A stretch of 64,000 bases of DNA from Stackebrandtia nassauensis DSM 44728 (lineage in GTDB: Bacteria > Actinomycetota > Actinomycetes > Mycobacteriales > Micromonosporaceae), in assembly GCF_000024545.1 (NCBI RefSeq), contig NC_013947.1, positions 3,782,001 through 3,846,000 of the forward strand, in the 5' to 3' direction. The position numbers and the translations under genes are program-made. The notes beneath the pieces are model-generated. The model was not told the DNA's origin, ran no database searches, and worked only from the letters and a program-made list of their open reading frames with translations. Every line of letters begins with the position of its first letter. Within the stretch, counting starts at the first letter, position 1. Shown in pieces: positions 54,061 to 61,674 of the stretch.

Positions 54061-54405
54061 ATGTCCAACCTAAACCTAACCACCGGCGGTGTCTGGCGGC
54101 TCCTCCGCGGTGACCAGGAGATTGCCCGGCTGCGCGTGACCGAAACCGACATTCCCTGGATCAACGCCAACGTCGAGACACTGCCTGGCTTTGAAGACTT
54201 CCGTCCCCTCTTCGCTGAGCAACAGCGGGCTGCTGACAAAGAGGACTGGGAGCAGGCCGACGCCTGCTACGCCCAGGTCCGCGGCGCGCTCACCATGACG
54301 TTCCCCGACGACGGGCCGGTCGCCGAGTTCATGCTGCACATCCACGACGACGGCACCGCCGGCTGGCGCTGGCTCGACGAGCTCTTCGATGCGGTGAACC
54401 CGTGA
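54061..54405 (+). CDS. Hypothetical protein, first of an overlapping pair
   Basis: The 114-residue product starts MSNLNLTTGGVWRLLRGDQE and contains PWINANVETLPGFEDFRPLF, MTFPDDGPVAEFMLHIHDDG and TAGWRWLDELFDAVNP. It is acidic with aromatic residues in the C-terminal half. The stop overlaps the GTG start of the next gene (GTGA), so they are co-translated. The acidic small pair recalls immunity proteins of polymorphic toxins, but no toxin gene is adjacent and I do not recognise a family. Confidence 0.6.
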   Translation: MSNLNLTTGGVWRLLRGDQEIARLRVTETDIPWINANVETLPGFEDFRPLFAEQQRAADKEDWEQADACYAQVRGALTMTFPDDGPVAEFMLHIHDDGTAGWRWLDELFDAVNP

Positions 54406-54728
54406 CACGCTGGATTCGATGTTTCTGGGACGAGGAGGCCATCTGGTTCTACTGCGAGCTGGACACCGATGGGTACGTGACCCGCCAAGTCGAGCTTCAA
54501 AAGCCCGGAAACGAGGCATTGGCTGCTGCCTCGCTGGCCGAATGGCAACAAGCCCAACAAGACGGGCGGCTAGCCGAGTATGAAAGCGTCTACGGCCTTA
54601 CCGCCGAACCGCCCATCTCGGAATGGGAGGGGCACGACCCGCAGTGGTTGTCGGCCAGCGATTTCGAGACAGTTTGGGCAACAGCCCGTCAGCAGATCCA
54701 AGACCGTCAGCATCGACATCCTCGCTGA
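54402..54728 (+). CDS. Hypothetical protein, second of an overlapping pair
   Basis: The 108-residue product starts with GTG inside the stop of the previous gene. It begins MTRWIRCFWDEEAIWFYCEL and goes on DTDGYVTRQVELQKPGNEAL, ASLAEWQQAQQDGRLAEYES, with a DPQWLSASDFETVWATAR end. Trp, Tyr and acidic residues dominate. It resembles uncharacterised actinobacterial proteins of 100-120 residues that often occur in pairs. Function unknown. Confidence 0.65.
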   Translation: MTRWIRCFWDEEAIWFYCELDTDGYVTRQVELQKPGNEALAAASLAEWQQAQQDGRLAEYESVYGLTAEPPISEWEGHDPQWLSASDFETVWATARQQIQDRQHRHPR

Positions 54729-55085
54729 AATCGCACCAGCCTCGGCCCGGATTCCCGGGAACCGACAGGTTGATCTGGACGTTTGAAGCGAGCACCGTCC
54801 CGACCTACCTGTCGCATCGCAGGTCAAGACTTGAGTGTCCGGCAACCTCCATCGGAACTGACAGCAGACGTGTGCATTCGATCGGTGCCCGGCACCACGC
54901 GCACAACTTGCGTTGCACGTTCGGCATCTGTCGACGGTATCGGGGCAGCCCGCGCGCGGCGGTGTCATAGATACCTTAGTACTACCCGAAACATCAGTGA
55001 CGATTCAATGGCTACACGGGCTTAGCCCCACTGTCAGGTCCGTGCGGGGTCCGCCATTACCATGCGAAGCAACGCACACGGCTGC
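54729..55085. other. Intergenic stretch
   Basis: No gene or recognisable signal is supported in these 357 bases. A minus-strand frame runs across it but has no ribosome-binding site or domain. Confidence 0.4.
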
Positions 55086-55514
55086 TCAGATCAAGTACAG
55101 GGTGAGGCCGATCAGCGCCACCGCCACCGCGAACCCAAGCCCCACCAGCACGTCAAACACGGCACGCCGGAATGGCTCGTCCAGTATCACGGCGTGGCTG
55201 GCTATACCCAGCACGTGCAGACCGACAGCGCCAAGCATCGCCAGCCCCGCGTTCACATGGTCAGGGAGCAACAGCATGCCCGCCAGCGCCCCGCCGAGGA
55301 TGGGCACGCCGCTCATCAAACATCCCTGGCCGATTCCCTCCTTGACCAGCCCACCAAGGTCCAGGATGGCGTCAACGGCTTTGCCCGGATACCACTTCGG
55401 TTCCTCGTCGGCGTAGTACCGCCAGCGCTCGGTTGTGATCGCCAAACCGTTGTGCACCAAACCCAGCAAAGCCAACAACGCCAGGATTGTCGCGATTGGG
55501 GTCATGTCACGCAT
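55086..55514 (-). CDS. Small integral membrane protein
   Basis: From Met at 55514 the product has 142 residues and about four hydrophobic segments: ATILALLALLGLVHNGLA, PILGGALAGMLLLPDHV, GLAMLGAVGLHVLGIASH and VLVGLGFAVAVALIGLTLY. Between the first two lies a polar loop with YYADEEPKWYPGKAVDA. The start is uncertain: ATG at 55505 and a longer frame to 55559 are alternatives. No known family is recognised. Confidence 0.6.
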   Translation of the reverse strand: MRDMTPIATILALLALLGLVHNGLAITTERWRYYADEEPKWYPGKAVDAILDLGGLVKEGIGQGCLMSGVPILGGALAGMLLLPDHVNAGLAMLGAVGLHVLGIASHAVILDEPFRRAVFDVLVGLGFAVAVALIGLTLYLI

Positions 55515-55787
55515 CCAAGTGATTGTGGCAGTGGGGGCCGCCGAACCGGACATCCGCAATGTGTGTTTGGACAGATGGACGCATAAGCGTTCGCGCCCAC
55601 GTTACGTGCTCCCGGTCAGAGCTTCGGGCCCCGCAACCTTCGACCCGAACTGACACGTACTGTCAGTTCCAGGGGCCTTGTCGCTGTCCGGACCAAGGCA
55701 CCGTTCGATCCACAATCTACAGACAGCGCTGGCGTGGAGGCCTCTCTGCCAGGCCATGTCTGCTCGTGCGGTCTGACCATTCGATGC

Positions 55788-56831
55788 TTAGTCGTCGCGG
55801 AGCTTTGTCAGCAGTTGCTCCAGTGTTCCTGCGTTCAGCTTGACTGGGACCTTTTGCGTCAACGCTGTCTCGAGGTCGTTCATGATGGTCAGTTGGCGAC
55901 TGGCGTGGGCGGCCTCGTCGGTATCAGGGCGAGATTCGATCGTGCGCCGCAGTTCGTCGCGGTCGGTGCCTGGCGCGATGTCCGGGAAGGCGGGCAGCAA
56001 TTCGTCGCTGAGCACTTGTCGTCGCAGTTGCGACAGCAACCGTCGGGTGACTTGAATGGACACCGGCTGCGGCACATGTTGGCTCAACAGGGCGGCTAGA
56101 TCGGCGACCGATTTGTAGGGCTGCGACAGTAGTACCTCGCGCAGCATGTGGGTGGTGGGGCGTTGGCCTTGCGGACGGCCACCGGGACGGTGGCGACGGT
56201 TCTCGTTGCATGTCCAGGCTTGCGAGCGCCTCCACCAGTAGACGTTGCCGTTGCGCGCGGGTTGGCTGTCGACGGGCATGGGGAGGTAACCGTCGTTGCC
56301 AGAGCGCCAATCAGGAAGAGACCAGGTGACGTAGGTGTTCATCACAGATTCCGAGACCTGGATTTCGGTGGCAAATTCCTCCACACCTATGAGGTCGTTT
56401 GGGTCGCCGCGTCGGATACGCGTGGGTGGCTGCTGGTGGTGCTTGTAGACCAACAGGTCACGGATGCGAAACAGTGGCTTGGGTTTGCCACGCGAGGCCG
56501 CGGGCCGGGTGTCGGCGGGTTCGGGCCAGCCGCGTTTGGCGCGTTCTTTGGGGCTGGAGTACACCTTGGCCGTGGACACCGGCATGTCCACCACCGCCGC
56601 GGCTTCTTCGACGTCTACGCATTGGTCCAGGAACAGGCGGTAGGCGGCGATGTCCTCGCGATCGTAGGCAGTGGCGGAGGTGGCCAGTGGCTCCGGCCAA
56701 AAGTAGGCGCGGCGGCGTTCGGGTTGCGACCAGTACCGCGCCAGTTCCAGGGGAAGTTCCACTGTGCGGGCGGCTTCTTCCAGTGTCATGGGCTGGGGTG
56801 AGGACACGGGGGCTGGCGTGTTGCCGGTCAT
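55788..56831 (-). CDS. Protein of tandem HTH-like modules, element regulator
   Basis: The ATG at 56831 follows GGAAGGAC. The 347-residue product contains three related segments near residues 15-75, 78-140 and 150-215: AARTVELPLELARYWSQPER, AAVVDMPVSTAKVYSSPKER and FATEIQVSESVMNTYVTWSL. Each resembles the MerR/excisionase-type HTH (A-x-x-V-x-x-P-x-x-x-A-R-Y-W/Y). A C-terminal helical half ends LEQLLTKLRDD. It shares this architecture with the protein at 59620-60387. It probably binds DNA at transfer or replication sites of the mobile element. Confidence 0.65.
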   Translation of the reverse strand: MTGNTPAPVSSPQPMTLEEAARTVELPLELARYWSQPERRRAYFWPEPLATSATAYDREDIAAYRLFLDQCVDVEEAAAVVDMPVSTAKVYSSPKERAKRGWPEPADTRPAASRGKPKPLFRIRDLLVYKHHQQPPTRIRRGDPNDLIGVEEFATEIQVSESVMNTYVTWSLPDWRSGNDGYLPMPVDSQPARNGNVYWWRRSQAWTCNENRRHRPGGRPQGQRPTTHMLREVLLSQPYKSVADLAALLSQHVPQPVSIQVTRRLLSQLRRQVLSDELLPAFPDIAPGTDRDELRRTIESRPDTDEAAHASRQLTIMNDLETALTQKVPVKLNAGTLEQLLTKLRDD

Positions 56832-57013
56832 GGTTGTCCTTCCTGTCTGGAGCGGGTGCCGTCACGCAAAATACTTGAATAATACATTTTTAGCTAGGCT
56901 GCCCCAATGGCATCCTCGGCCAGCATCACCCGGCGTTGCCACTCATGGTGACCTGCGGTTTTTATCGTTTCGTGACCTCAATCGGAAGGCGGTCGCATGG
57001 ACAAATACACGCA

Positions 57014-57036
57014 GAAACACTATTATTTAATTAGTT
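57014..57036 (+). promoter_or_regulatory. AT-rich promoter motif, copy 1
   Basis: The 23 bases from GAAACACTATTATT to TAATTAGTT recur identically at 58731-58753. The motif is AT-rich in very GC-rich DNA and lies about 70 bases before the DUF932 gene. It contains TATTAT/TTTAAT -10-like cores. Confidence 0.7.
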
Positions 57037-57104
57037 CATTTCGGGGATTGCCCCCCGATCCGAACCATCCGAAAACCCCGTAGCACTCGCGAAAGGACAG
57101 TGAC

Positions 57105-58292
57105 ATGGATGCGGCCTTCGACGTCAACGACGCGTTCGCCCAGGCCAAGCTCGACCAGATCCGCGCCGCCGATAACCAACAAGCCGCCATCGCCGCGCAA
57201 GTCGCCCGCGGCGACCTCCAGCCCCTGGGAGGCGACACCTACCGCGTCATGACCGGGTGGGATCGCGGCGAGATCATCGCCTACGACACCGTCCAGGGCA
57301 TCATCGCCCACCATGGACTGGACACCACCACCGGACAAGCCGCCCTGTACAGCGCCGCACCGCCCTGGCACGGGCTGGGCTGCTACATCCCCGGCGGCAC
57401 CCGCGACATCGACGAAGTCTTGAAACTGTCGCGACTGGACTTCACCGTGCACACCACCCCCGCCTTGTACCAATGGGACGATCAGCTGCACACCCACCCG
57501 GACAAGTTCCACACCCTACGCTCCGACACGGCCGCGCCGTTGGGTGTCGTGGGATCCAAGTACCACACGGTGCAAAACCGCGAATGCTTCGAGTTCTTGC
57601 GGAACCTCGTCGAGTCCTACGACGTGGTGTGGGAGTCGGCCGGTGCGGTGCGCGGCGGGCGCCGCACCTTCGTGTCCATGCGGCTGCCCGACACCGTCAC
57701 CGTCGACGCCGCCGGCATCAACGACACCATTACCCCGTTTGTGGTGGTGTTCAACTCCCACGACGGATCCTCATCGATCACCGCCGTGGTCACCCCGTAT
57801 CGGCCGGTGTGCGCCAACACCGAACGCCTGGCGCTGGACAACGCCTACACCTCGTGGAGCATTCGCCACACCGAATCGGCCATGCATCAAATGCGCCAAG
57901 CACGCCGCACCCTGAAAATGTCGGTGAAGTACTACGACGAGTTCGCCGCCCAGCAAACCACGCTGGCACACCATGACATGGTCATCGACGAGTTTCGCGC
58001 GCTCATCGACGAGTTGTGGCCGCTTGAACCCAACGCCACCAAACGCGGCAAGACCAACGCCAAGAATCGGCGCGAGGCCTTGATGGCCCAATGGGACACC
58101 GAATCGCGCCGCTGCGGGTCCACCTTGTACGCCGCCGAGCGCGCCATCACCGGCTACATCGACCACGACAAGCCCCGCATGCTCGGCAAGTTCTCCACCC
58201 TAAACGCCGCTAGGGCCACCGCGATTGTCGAAGGCCGCGACGACGGCCTCAAGACCAAAGCCCACAAAAAACTCATGCTGCGCGTTCGCTGA
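57105..58292 (+). CDS. DUF932 phage/plasmid-like protein
   Basis: The 395-residue product contains the DUF932 marks: APPWHGLGCYIPGGTRDIDE, DFTVHTTPALYQWDDQLHTH, LRSDTAAPLGVVGSKYHTVQ, WESAGAVRGGRRTFVSMRLP, VVFNSHDGSSSITAVVTPYR, and RPVCANTERLALDNAYTSW with IRHTESAMHQMRQARRTLK. DUF932 (TIGR03299-type) proteins are typical of plasmids, phages and conjugative elements and have no proven biochemical role. ATG at 57105 is preceded by GAAAGGACAG. A hairpin directly follows the stop. Confidence 0.9.
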   Translation: MDAAFDVNDAFAQAKLDQIRAADNQQAAIAAQVARGDLQPLGGDTYRVMTGWDRGEIIAYDTVQGIIAHHGLDTTTGQAALYSAAPPWHGLGCYIPGGTRDIDEVLKLSRLDFTVHTTPALYQWDDQLHTHPDKFHTLRSDTAAPLGVVGSKYHTVQNRECFEFLRNLVESYDVVWESAGAVRGGRRTFVSMRLPDTVTVDAAGINDTITPFVVVFNSHDGSSSITAVVTPYRPVCANTERLALDNAYTSWSIRHTESAMHQMRQARRTLKMSVKYYDEFAAQQTTLAHHDMVIDEFRALIDELWPLEPNATKRGKTNAKNRREALMAQWDTESRRCGSTLYAAERAITGYIDHDKPRMLGKFSTLNAARATAIVEGRDDGLKTKAHKKLMLRVR

Positions 58293-58299
58293 CCGGTTC

Positions 58300-58324
58300 G
58301 TGGAGCGCGCTGTGCGCGCTCCAC
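58300..58324 (+). terminator. Hairpin after the DUF932 gene
   Basis: A perfect 11-bp stem (GTGGAGCGCGC with GCGCGCTCCAC) has a three-base TGT loop and lies just after the stop of the DUF932 gene. It is an intrinsic-terminator-like hairpin without a T-tract. Confidence 0.65.
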
Positions 58325-58364
58325 TCCCCCACGCCACCATCTGTTTCACACTTAGGACTACACA

Positions 58365-58637
58365 GTGGATGAAATCTTGCACGCGGTGTTGGTCGGAGAC
58401 AACTGCACCTGTCCGCGCGCCGCATGCGGCGGTGCCATGCGCGACCGCACCGGGTCGTACTGCCCCGACCATGACGGCGCCTGCGTCAACATCTGGCACC
58501 GCGCCTCCGACTGCCCTAGCGATCCCGAACACCGCGCCGCAGCGCGACTGGCCGAACGATACTGCTTCTTGTGCGACGACTATGGACACCCACCGGCCGT
58601 AGACTGCCTACCCCGCGATCCGCGATCCATGTTCTGA
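58365..58637 (+). CDS. Small Cys-rich, likely zinc-binding protein
   Basis: The GTG start at 58365 gives 90 residues with CTCPRAACGG, SYCPDHDGACV, SDCPSDPEH and RYCFLCDDYGH, several Cys and His pairs that suggest one or two zinc sites. Such small metal-binding proteins are common in conjugative elements of actinomycetes, near DUF932 genes. Function unknown. Confidence 0.6.
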   Translation: MDEILHAVLVGDNCTCPRAACGGAMRDRTGSYCPDHDGACVNIWHRASDCPSDPEHRAAARLAERYCFLCDDYGHPPAVDCLPRDPRSMF

Positions 58638-58730
58638 TCCGACCATCATAGACACGCAACGAGGCAACGGTGGCGAGCGTCACCGCCGCACGTCCACACC
58701 CGCGCTGACGACCGTAGACGACTCAACGTT

Positions 58731-58753
58731 GAAACACTATTATTTAATTAGTT
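58731..58753 (+). promoter_or_regulatory. AT-rich promoter motif, copy 2
   Basis: Identical over 23 bases to 57014-57036. It lies 55 bases before the gene at 58809. After both copies the sequence CCGAAAACCCC recurs at a similar distance. Confidence 0.7.
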
Positions 58754-58808
58754 TGGTGTCGCGCCAAGCCGGCCGAAAACCCCACCACCACCAACAGAAA
58801 GGTCACCT

Positions 58809-59078
58809 ATGGACATTCTGCCGATCCCCGACGACGCCGCGGGCACCATTCCCGCCGCAACGCAACATCGCCTCACCGAGTTGGCCGCGCAACTCACCGC
58901 TGACGTCACCTGGGCCGCCAGCACCGCCACCGACGCGTTGAAGCAGATCCACACCGACCAGTTCCACAAGGGATCCGAAAATCTGGGCGCCGCCGCACGC
59001 ATCATGACCACAGCAGCCACCTCGGCCAGCGTGCTGGCCGAGGTCAGCCGCACCATCAGCGACATCGTGGCGACATAG
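58809..59078 (+). CDS. Small helical hypothetical protein
   Basis: The 89-residue product starts MDILPIPDDAAGTIPAATQH and is then helical and Ala-rich: RLTELAAQLTADVTWAAST, DALKQIHTDQFHKGSENLGA and ASVLAEVSRTISDIV. It resembles no domain I can name. It is driven by the duplicated AT-rich motif and followed by a strong hairpin, so it is probably an independent transcription unit of the mobile element. Confidence 0.65.
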   Translation: MDILPIPDDAAGTIPAATQHRLTELAAQLTADVTWAASTATDALKQIHTDQFHKGSENLGAAARIMTTAATSASVLAEVSRTISDIVAT

Positions 59079-59091
59079 CACCACACCGCAT

Positions 59092-59122
59092 GTGGCCCGC
59101 ACCGTGAATCGGTGCGGGCCAC
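59092..59122 (+). terminator. Strong hairpin after gene 58809
   Basis: A perfect 13-bp stem, GTGGCCCGCACCG with CGGTGCGGGCCAC, has a TGAAT loop and lies 13 bases after the stop of the preceding gene. Confidence 0.7.
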
Positions 59123-59427
59123 GTCGCTGCTTCGACATGGTGCCGGGCCACGCGTGACCCGGCACCGGCGCCGACACCACACGGGGCGCTGCCCGCCCGT
59201 TTCCAGCTGCCTCATCCCGCATCACCCGAATACGCCAGTCGCCCCGCACCGAAATGCGCCACCGACATTTCCGCGTTCCGCATTCAGGCAGCGATCAACA
59301 GTCGGCCGCGTCGTCAATATCAACCATGTCCCGAGGCCACCGCCACGCACGCGCCCGCAGGATCCCGCAAGCCCCCGTGACCGTCACTCGCCAGCGACCG
59401 CATCGGTGCCGAAACCCCACGACGGTC
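59123..59427. other. Intergenic stretch
   Basis: No gene is supported in these 305 bases. A motif and a structured leader follow it. Confidence 0.4.
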
Positions 59428-59443
59428 AGGCTATTATTAGATA
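59428..59443 (+). promoter_or_regulatory. AT-rich motif AGGCTATTATTAGATA, copy 1
   Basis: The 16 bases recur at 60739-60754. Its core CTATTATTA also occurs, with one change, in the 23-bp motif at 57014 and 58731. It lies upstream of the structured leader and the gene at 59620. Confidence 0.6.
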
Positions 59444-59537
59444 CCCTTGCTCGGGGTGGTTTACCGGCGCACCTGGGCGAGTACACTACGACGCGATAAA
59501 CATGCCCCTTTCCTTTGTGGGCTGTCTGGTTTATCAC

Positions 59538-59590
59538 GGCGGCTGGTCCTCTTCGCCCCCGCACCTCGGTGCGGGATTGGACCAGCCGCC
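59538..59590 (+). ncRNA. Nested double-stem RNA leader upstream of gene 59620
   Basis: An outer perfect 12-bp stem (GGCGGCTGGTCC at 59538-59549 with GGACCAGCCGCC at 59579-59590) encloses an inner 7-bp stem (CCCGCAC with GTGCGGG) with a CTCG loop. It sits 29 bases before the ATG. It could be a cis-regulatory RNA or an attenuator. Confidence 0.55.
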
Positions 59591-59619
59591 ACTGCCGTAC
59601 TCGCATCCGAAAGGCGCAC

Positions 59620-60387
59620 ATGGCCACGCCGCGCAACACCATCACCCGCGACATCGATGGCGAGGCATGCACCGACTTCGACGGGGTCTGCGCGATCCTC
59701 GACCGCGCGCCCTCCACCGTGCGCACCTACATTCCCGCCAATCCCGACTTGCTCGCCCCCGTGCGCAACGGCACCTACATCGACGGCCGCAAATGGTACC
59801 GCCTCACCGGTGTCCACGCATTCGCCGACATCCTCGCCGCCAAGACACACGCCAACAAACCTCTCTCCCCCACCCCCGGCGGTGACCCCGAAGACATGCT
59901 TAGCCGCGACCAGGTCGCCCACGTATGGCACGCCAGCCCGACCACCATCACCCGCTACGCCAACAAGGCGCGACACCAATGGATCAAACGGCATCCGCGT
60001 CCACTCATGCCCCCGCCGCGCGCCGGATACGATCCCGACCACCCCTACGCCTCCGGCCCCGCCCATTGGGAATGGCGCCGCCGTGACATCGTCGAGCACC
60101 CGCGCCCCGGTCGCGGCGCCGCCGGCGGCCGCCGACCCTCAGCCCCCGCACCACCCCCGCCCACCGCACCTGAGGCCTTGTTGGATTACCGCCAAGCCGC
60201 CCACGTCCAGGGCATACCTGTGGCCACCATGCGCACCAAACTCGCCCGCGCCAAACCCCAATGGATCGCCCAACACCCCGCCCCGTCGATGCCACCACCT
60301 GATCACGGATTCGACATCGACAATCCCGACGCGTCCAAGCCCTCACAATGGCGCTGGTATCGACGCACCATCGACCCCACCGCCTGA
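59620..60387 (+). CDS. Triple HTH-module protein
   Basis: From ATG 59620 the product has 255 residues with three repeats. Each starts with a short HTH (DFDGVCAILDRAPSTVRTYI; DQVAHVWHASPTTITRYANK; DYRQAAHVQGIPVATMRTKL). Copies two and three end with P-x-x-M-P-P-P-x-x-G-x-D-x-D-x-P-x-A-S-x-P-x-x-W-x-W-x-R-R. The modules resemble those of the 55788-56831 protein. It is likely a DNA-binding protein of the mobile element. The frame extends upstream to 59515, over the structured leader. Confidence 0.7.
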   Translation: MATPRNTITRDIDGEACTDFDGVCAILDRAPSTVRTYIPANPDLLAPVRNGTYIDGRKWYRLTGVHAFADILAAKTHANKPLSPTPGGDPEDMLSRDQVAHVWHASPTTITRYANKARHQWIKRHPRPLMPPPRAGYDPDHPYASGPAHWEWRRRDIVEHPRPGRGAAGGRRPSAPAPPPPTAPEALLDYRQAAHVQGIPVATMRTKLARAKPQWIAQHPAPSMPPPDHGFDIDNPDASKPSQWRWYRRTIDPTA

Positions 60388-60738
60388 AACCCGCACCCGA
60401 GCACCCTCGCCGCCCATTGGCGCGGCACATTAGGAGCCCCTCAGCGCCACATCGGACCGTGCGCATTCTCCACTAGTGGACACACCTGGTCGCTCGTTAT
60501 CCATCCGGCCATTGCACGCGCTGTGCACCCGGCAAAGCGGTAACGCCGACAGGCACAGCGCCACGCGCTCGTCGTACCCCACATGGCCGCCACGTGCTGG
60601 CCTCCCGGCAGCGTTCAGGTCACAACGACGCCGCGTCCATCATCCTCCGCTCGCAACGAGATCGATATTCCACAATAGACTCCTGTGTCGATAAAGTCGT
60701 CATTCACCAGCCAAACCACTAGACAATCAACACTGGTT
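60388..60738. other. Intergenic stretch
   Basis: No gene is supported in these 351 bases; the AT-rich motif and the leader hairpin of the next gene lie just after it. Confidence 0.4.
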
Positions 60739-60754
60739 AGGCTATTATTAGATA
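60739..60754 (+). promoter_or_regulatory. AT-rich motif AGGCTATTATTAGATA, copy 2
   Basis: Identical over 16 bases to 59428-59443. The leader hairpin of the gene at 60813 starts eight bases after it, so the transcript should begin with that hairpin. Confidence 0.65.
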
Positions 60755-60761
60755 TGTCAAC

Positions 60762-60777
60762 AGGGAGGCGAAGCCCT
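60762..60777 (+). promoter_or_regulatory. Leader hairpin, copy 1
   Basis: Stem AGGG with CCCT, loop AGGCGAAG, about 35 bases before ATG 60813. It is followed by CACCAGACACAACACAAAGG, as at the next two genes. Confidence 0.55.
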
Positions 60778-60812
60778 AACGACACCAGACACAACACAAA
60801 GGAATAACAACC

Positions 60813-61175
60813 ATGAATGACCCCCAGAGGTACCTCCACCCCGGCACCCTCACCGCCGCCCGCCCATGGGCCGACGGCTCCCAATTCCCCAAACCCTGCG
60901 ACGGCATCTGCCTCGAAACCGTCCAGCCCGAAACACCCGACACCTACTACCTCGTGTGGTTCTACACCATGGCACCACCGGCAGTCGGCATCTCCGTCCA
61001 ACCCGTCATGCCTCACGAGATCACCATTAAACCCGACGAACTGTCCACACTGGGGTTCGTCAGACTGACGCGACTCCTCCACGGTCTGGCCATGTGGAAC
61101 CGCCGTGAAGGCAAGGCCGCGCTCAAAGCGATCACCAAGACCCTGGCAGACATGACCTACGGCACCCAGCCCTAA
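60813..61175 (+). CDS. Small hypothetical protein, leader-hairpin family 1
   Basis: The 120-residue product starts MNDPQRYLHPGTLTAARPWA and continues CLETVQPETPDTYYLVWFYT, PHEITIKPDELSTLGFVRLT and RLLHGLAMWNRREGKAALKA. It shows the same plan as the product of 61244-61588: a beta-rich first half with TYYLV or YHMVCLRY-like strands, then LSTLG or LSSLD, and a helix with L-L/K-x-x-L-x-x-W. The two may be distant paralogues. AAAGGA precedes the ATG. Function unknown. Confidence 0.65.
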   Translation: MNDPQRYLHPGTLTAARPWADGSQFPKPCDGICLETVQPETPDTYYLVWFYTMAPPAVGISVQPVMPHEITIKPDELSTLGFVRLTRLLHGLAMWNRREGKAALKAITKTLADMTYGTQP

Positions 61176-61186
61176 GCACCACCATC

Positions 61187-61214
61187 GCGGTGGGGGAGGC
61201 GAAGCCCCCACCGC
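61187..61214 (+). promoter_or_regulatory. Leader hairpin, copy 2
   Basis: A perfect 10-bp stem (GCGGTGGGGG with CCCCCACCGC) closes the loop AGGCGAAG, 30 bases before ATG 61244. It is followed by CACCAGGCACAGCACAAAGG. It could also terminate the upstream gene, which ends at 61175. Confidence 0.65.
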
Positions 61215-61243
61215 GCACCAGGCACAGCACAAAGGACACCCCC

Positions 61244-61588
61244 ATGCACGCCCACCTGCCCCCCGCCACCCTCGTCGTCGTCACCTCCCCCCACTCCGCC
61301 CCCACCACCACCGCGCACGGCCTGTACCTCGCCACCCACCACCATCCCGAAGTCGGTGCCTATCACATGGTGTGTCTGCGATACCAATACGCGCCCCCGT
61401 ACGGCAGCCGTATCCAGGCCTATCCCCGCGACGAAGTCGCCCCCACCCCACACCACCTGTCCAGTCTCGACATCTACGACATGTTGGAACTCAAAACCAC
61501 CCTCCACCACTGGGGATACCCCGAGGCCCTACCCACGATCACTGCCATCAACAACACCCTCAACCACATAGCACCACTGCCCACCTAA
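61244..61588 (+). CDS. Small hypothetical protein, leader-hairpin family 2
   Basis: The 114-residue product starts MHAHLPPATLVVVTSPHSAP and contains GLYLATHHHPEVGAYHMVCL, YPRDEVAPTPHHLSSLDIYD and LELKTTLHHWGYPEALPTIT. The ATG at 61244 follows AAAGGA. The overall pattern matches the protein upstream, which suggests a pair made by duplication. No domain is recognised. Confidence 0.65.
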   Translation: MHAHLPPATLVVVTSPHSAPTTTAHGLYLATHHHPEVGAYHMVCLRYQYAPPYGSRIQAYPRDEVAPTPHHLSSLDIYDMLELKTTLHHWGYPEALPTITAINNTLNHIAPLPT

Positions 61589-61614
61589 GCAACCGAGCCC
61601 AAGTGTTCGGTTCC

Positions 61615-61639
61615 GGCAAGGGACGGCGAAGCCCTTGCC
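61615..61639 (+). promoter_or_regulatory. Leader hairpin, copy 3
   Basis: An 8-bp stem (GGCAAGGG with CCCTTGCC) closes the loop ACGGCGAAG, 35 bases before ATG 61675. The loop is conserved with the other two copies while the stem bases differ and still pair. Confidence 0.65.
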
Positions 61640-61674
61640 ACCCCACAACCAGAAAACACCACAAAGGATAAATA

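Noticed and set aside
54570..54968. Minus-strand frame opposite the gene pair at 54 kb
   Set aside because: Antisense of a gene with a clear GTGA junction; no supporting features.
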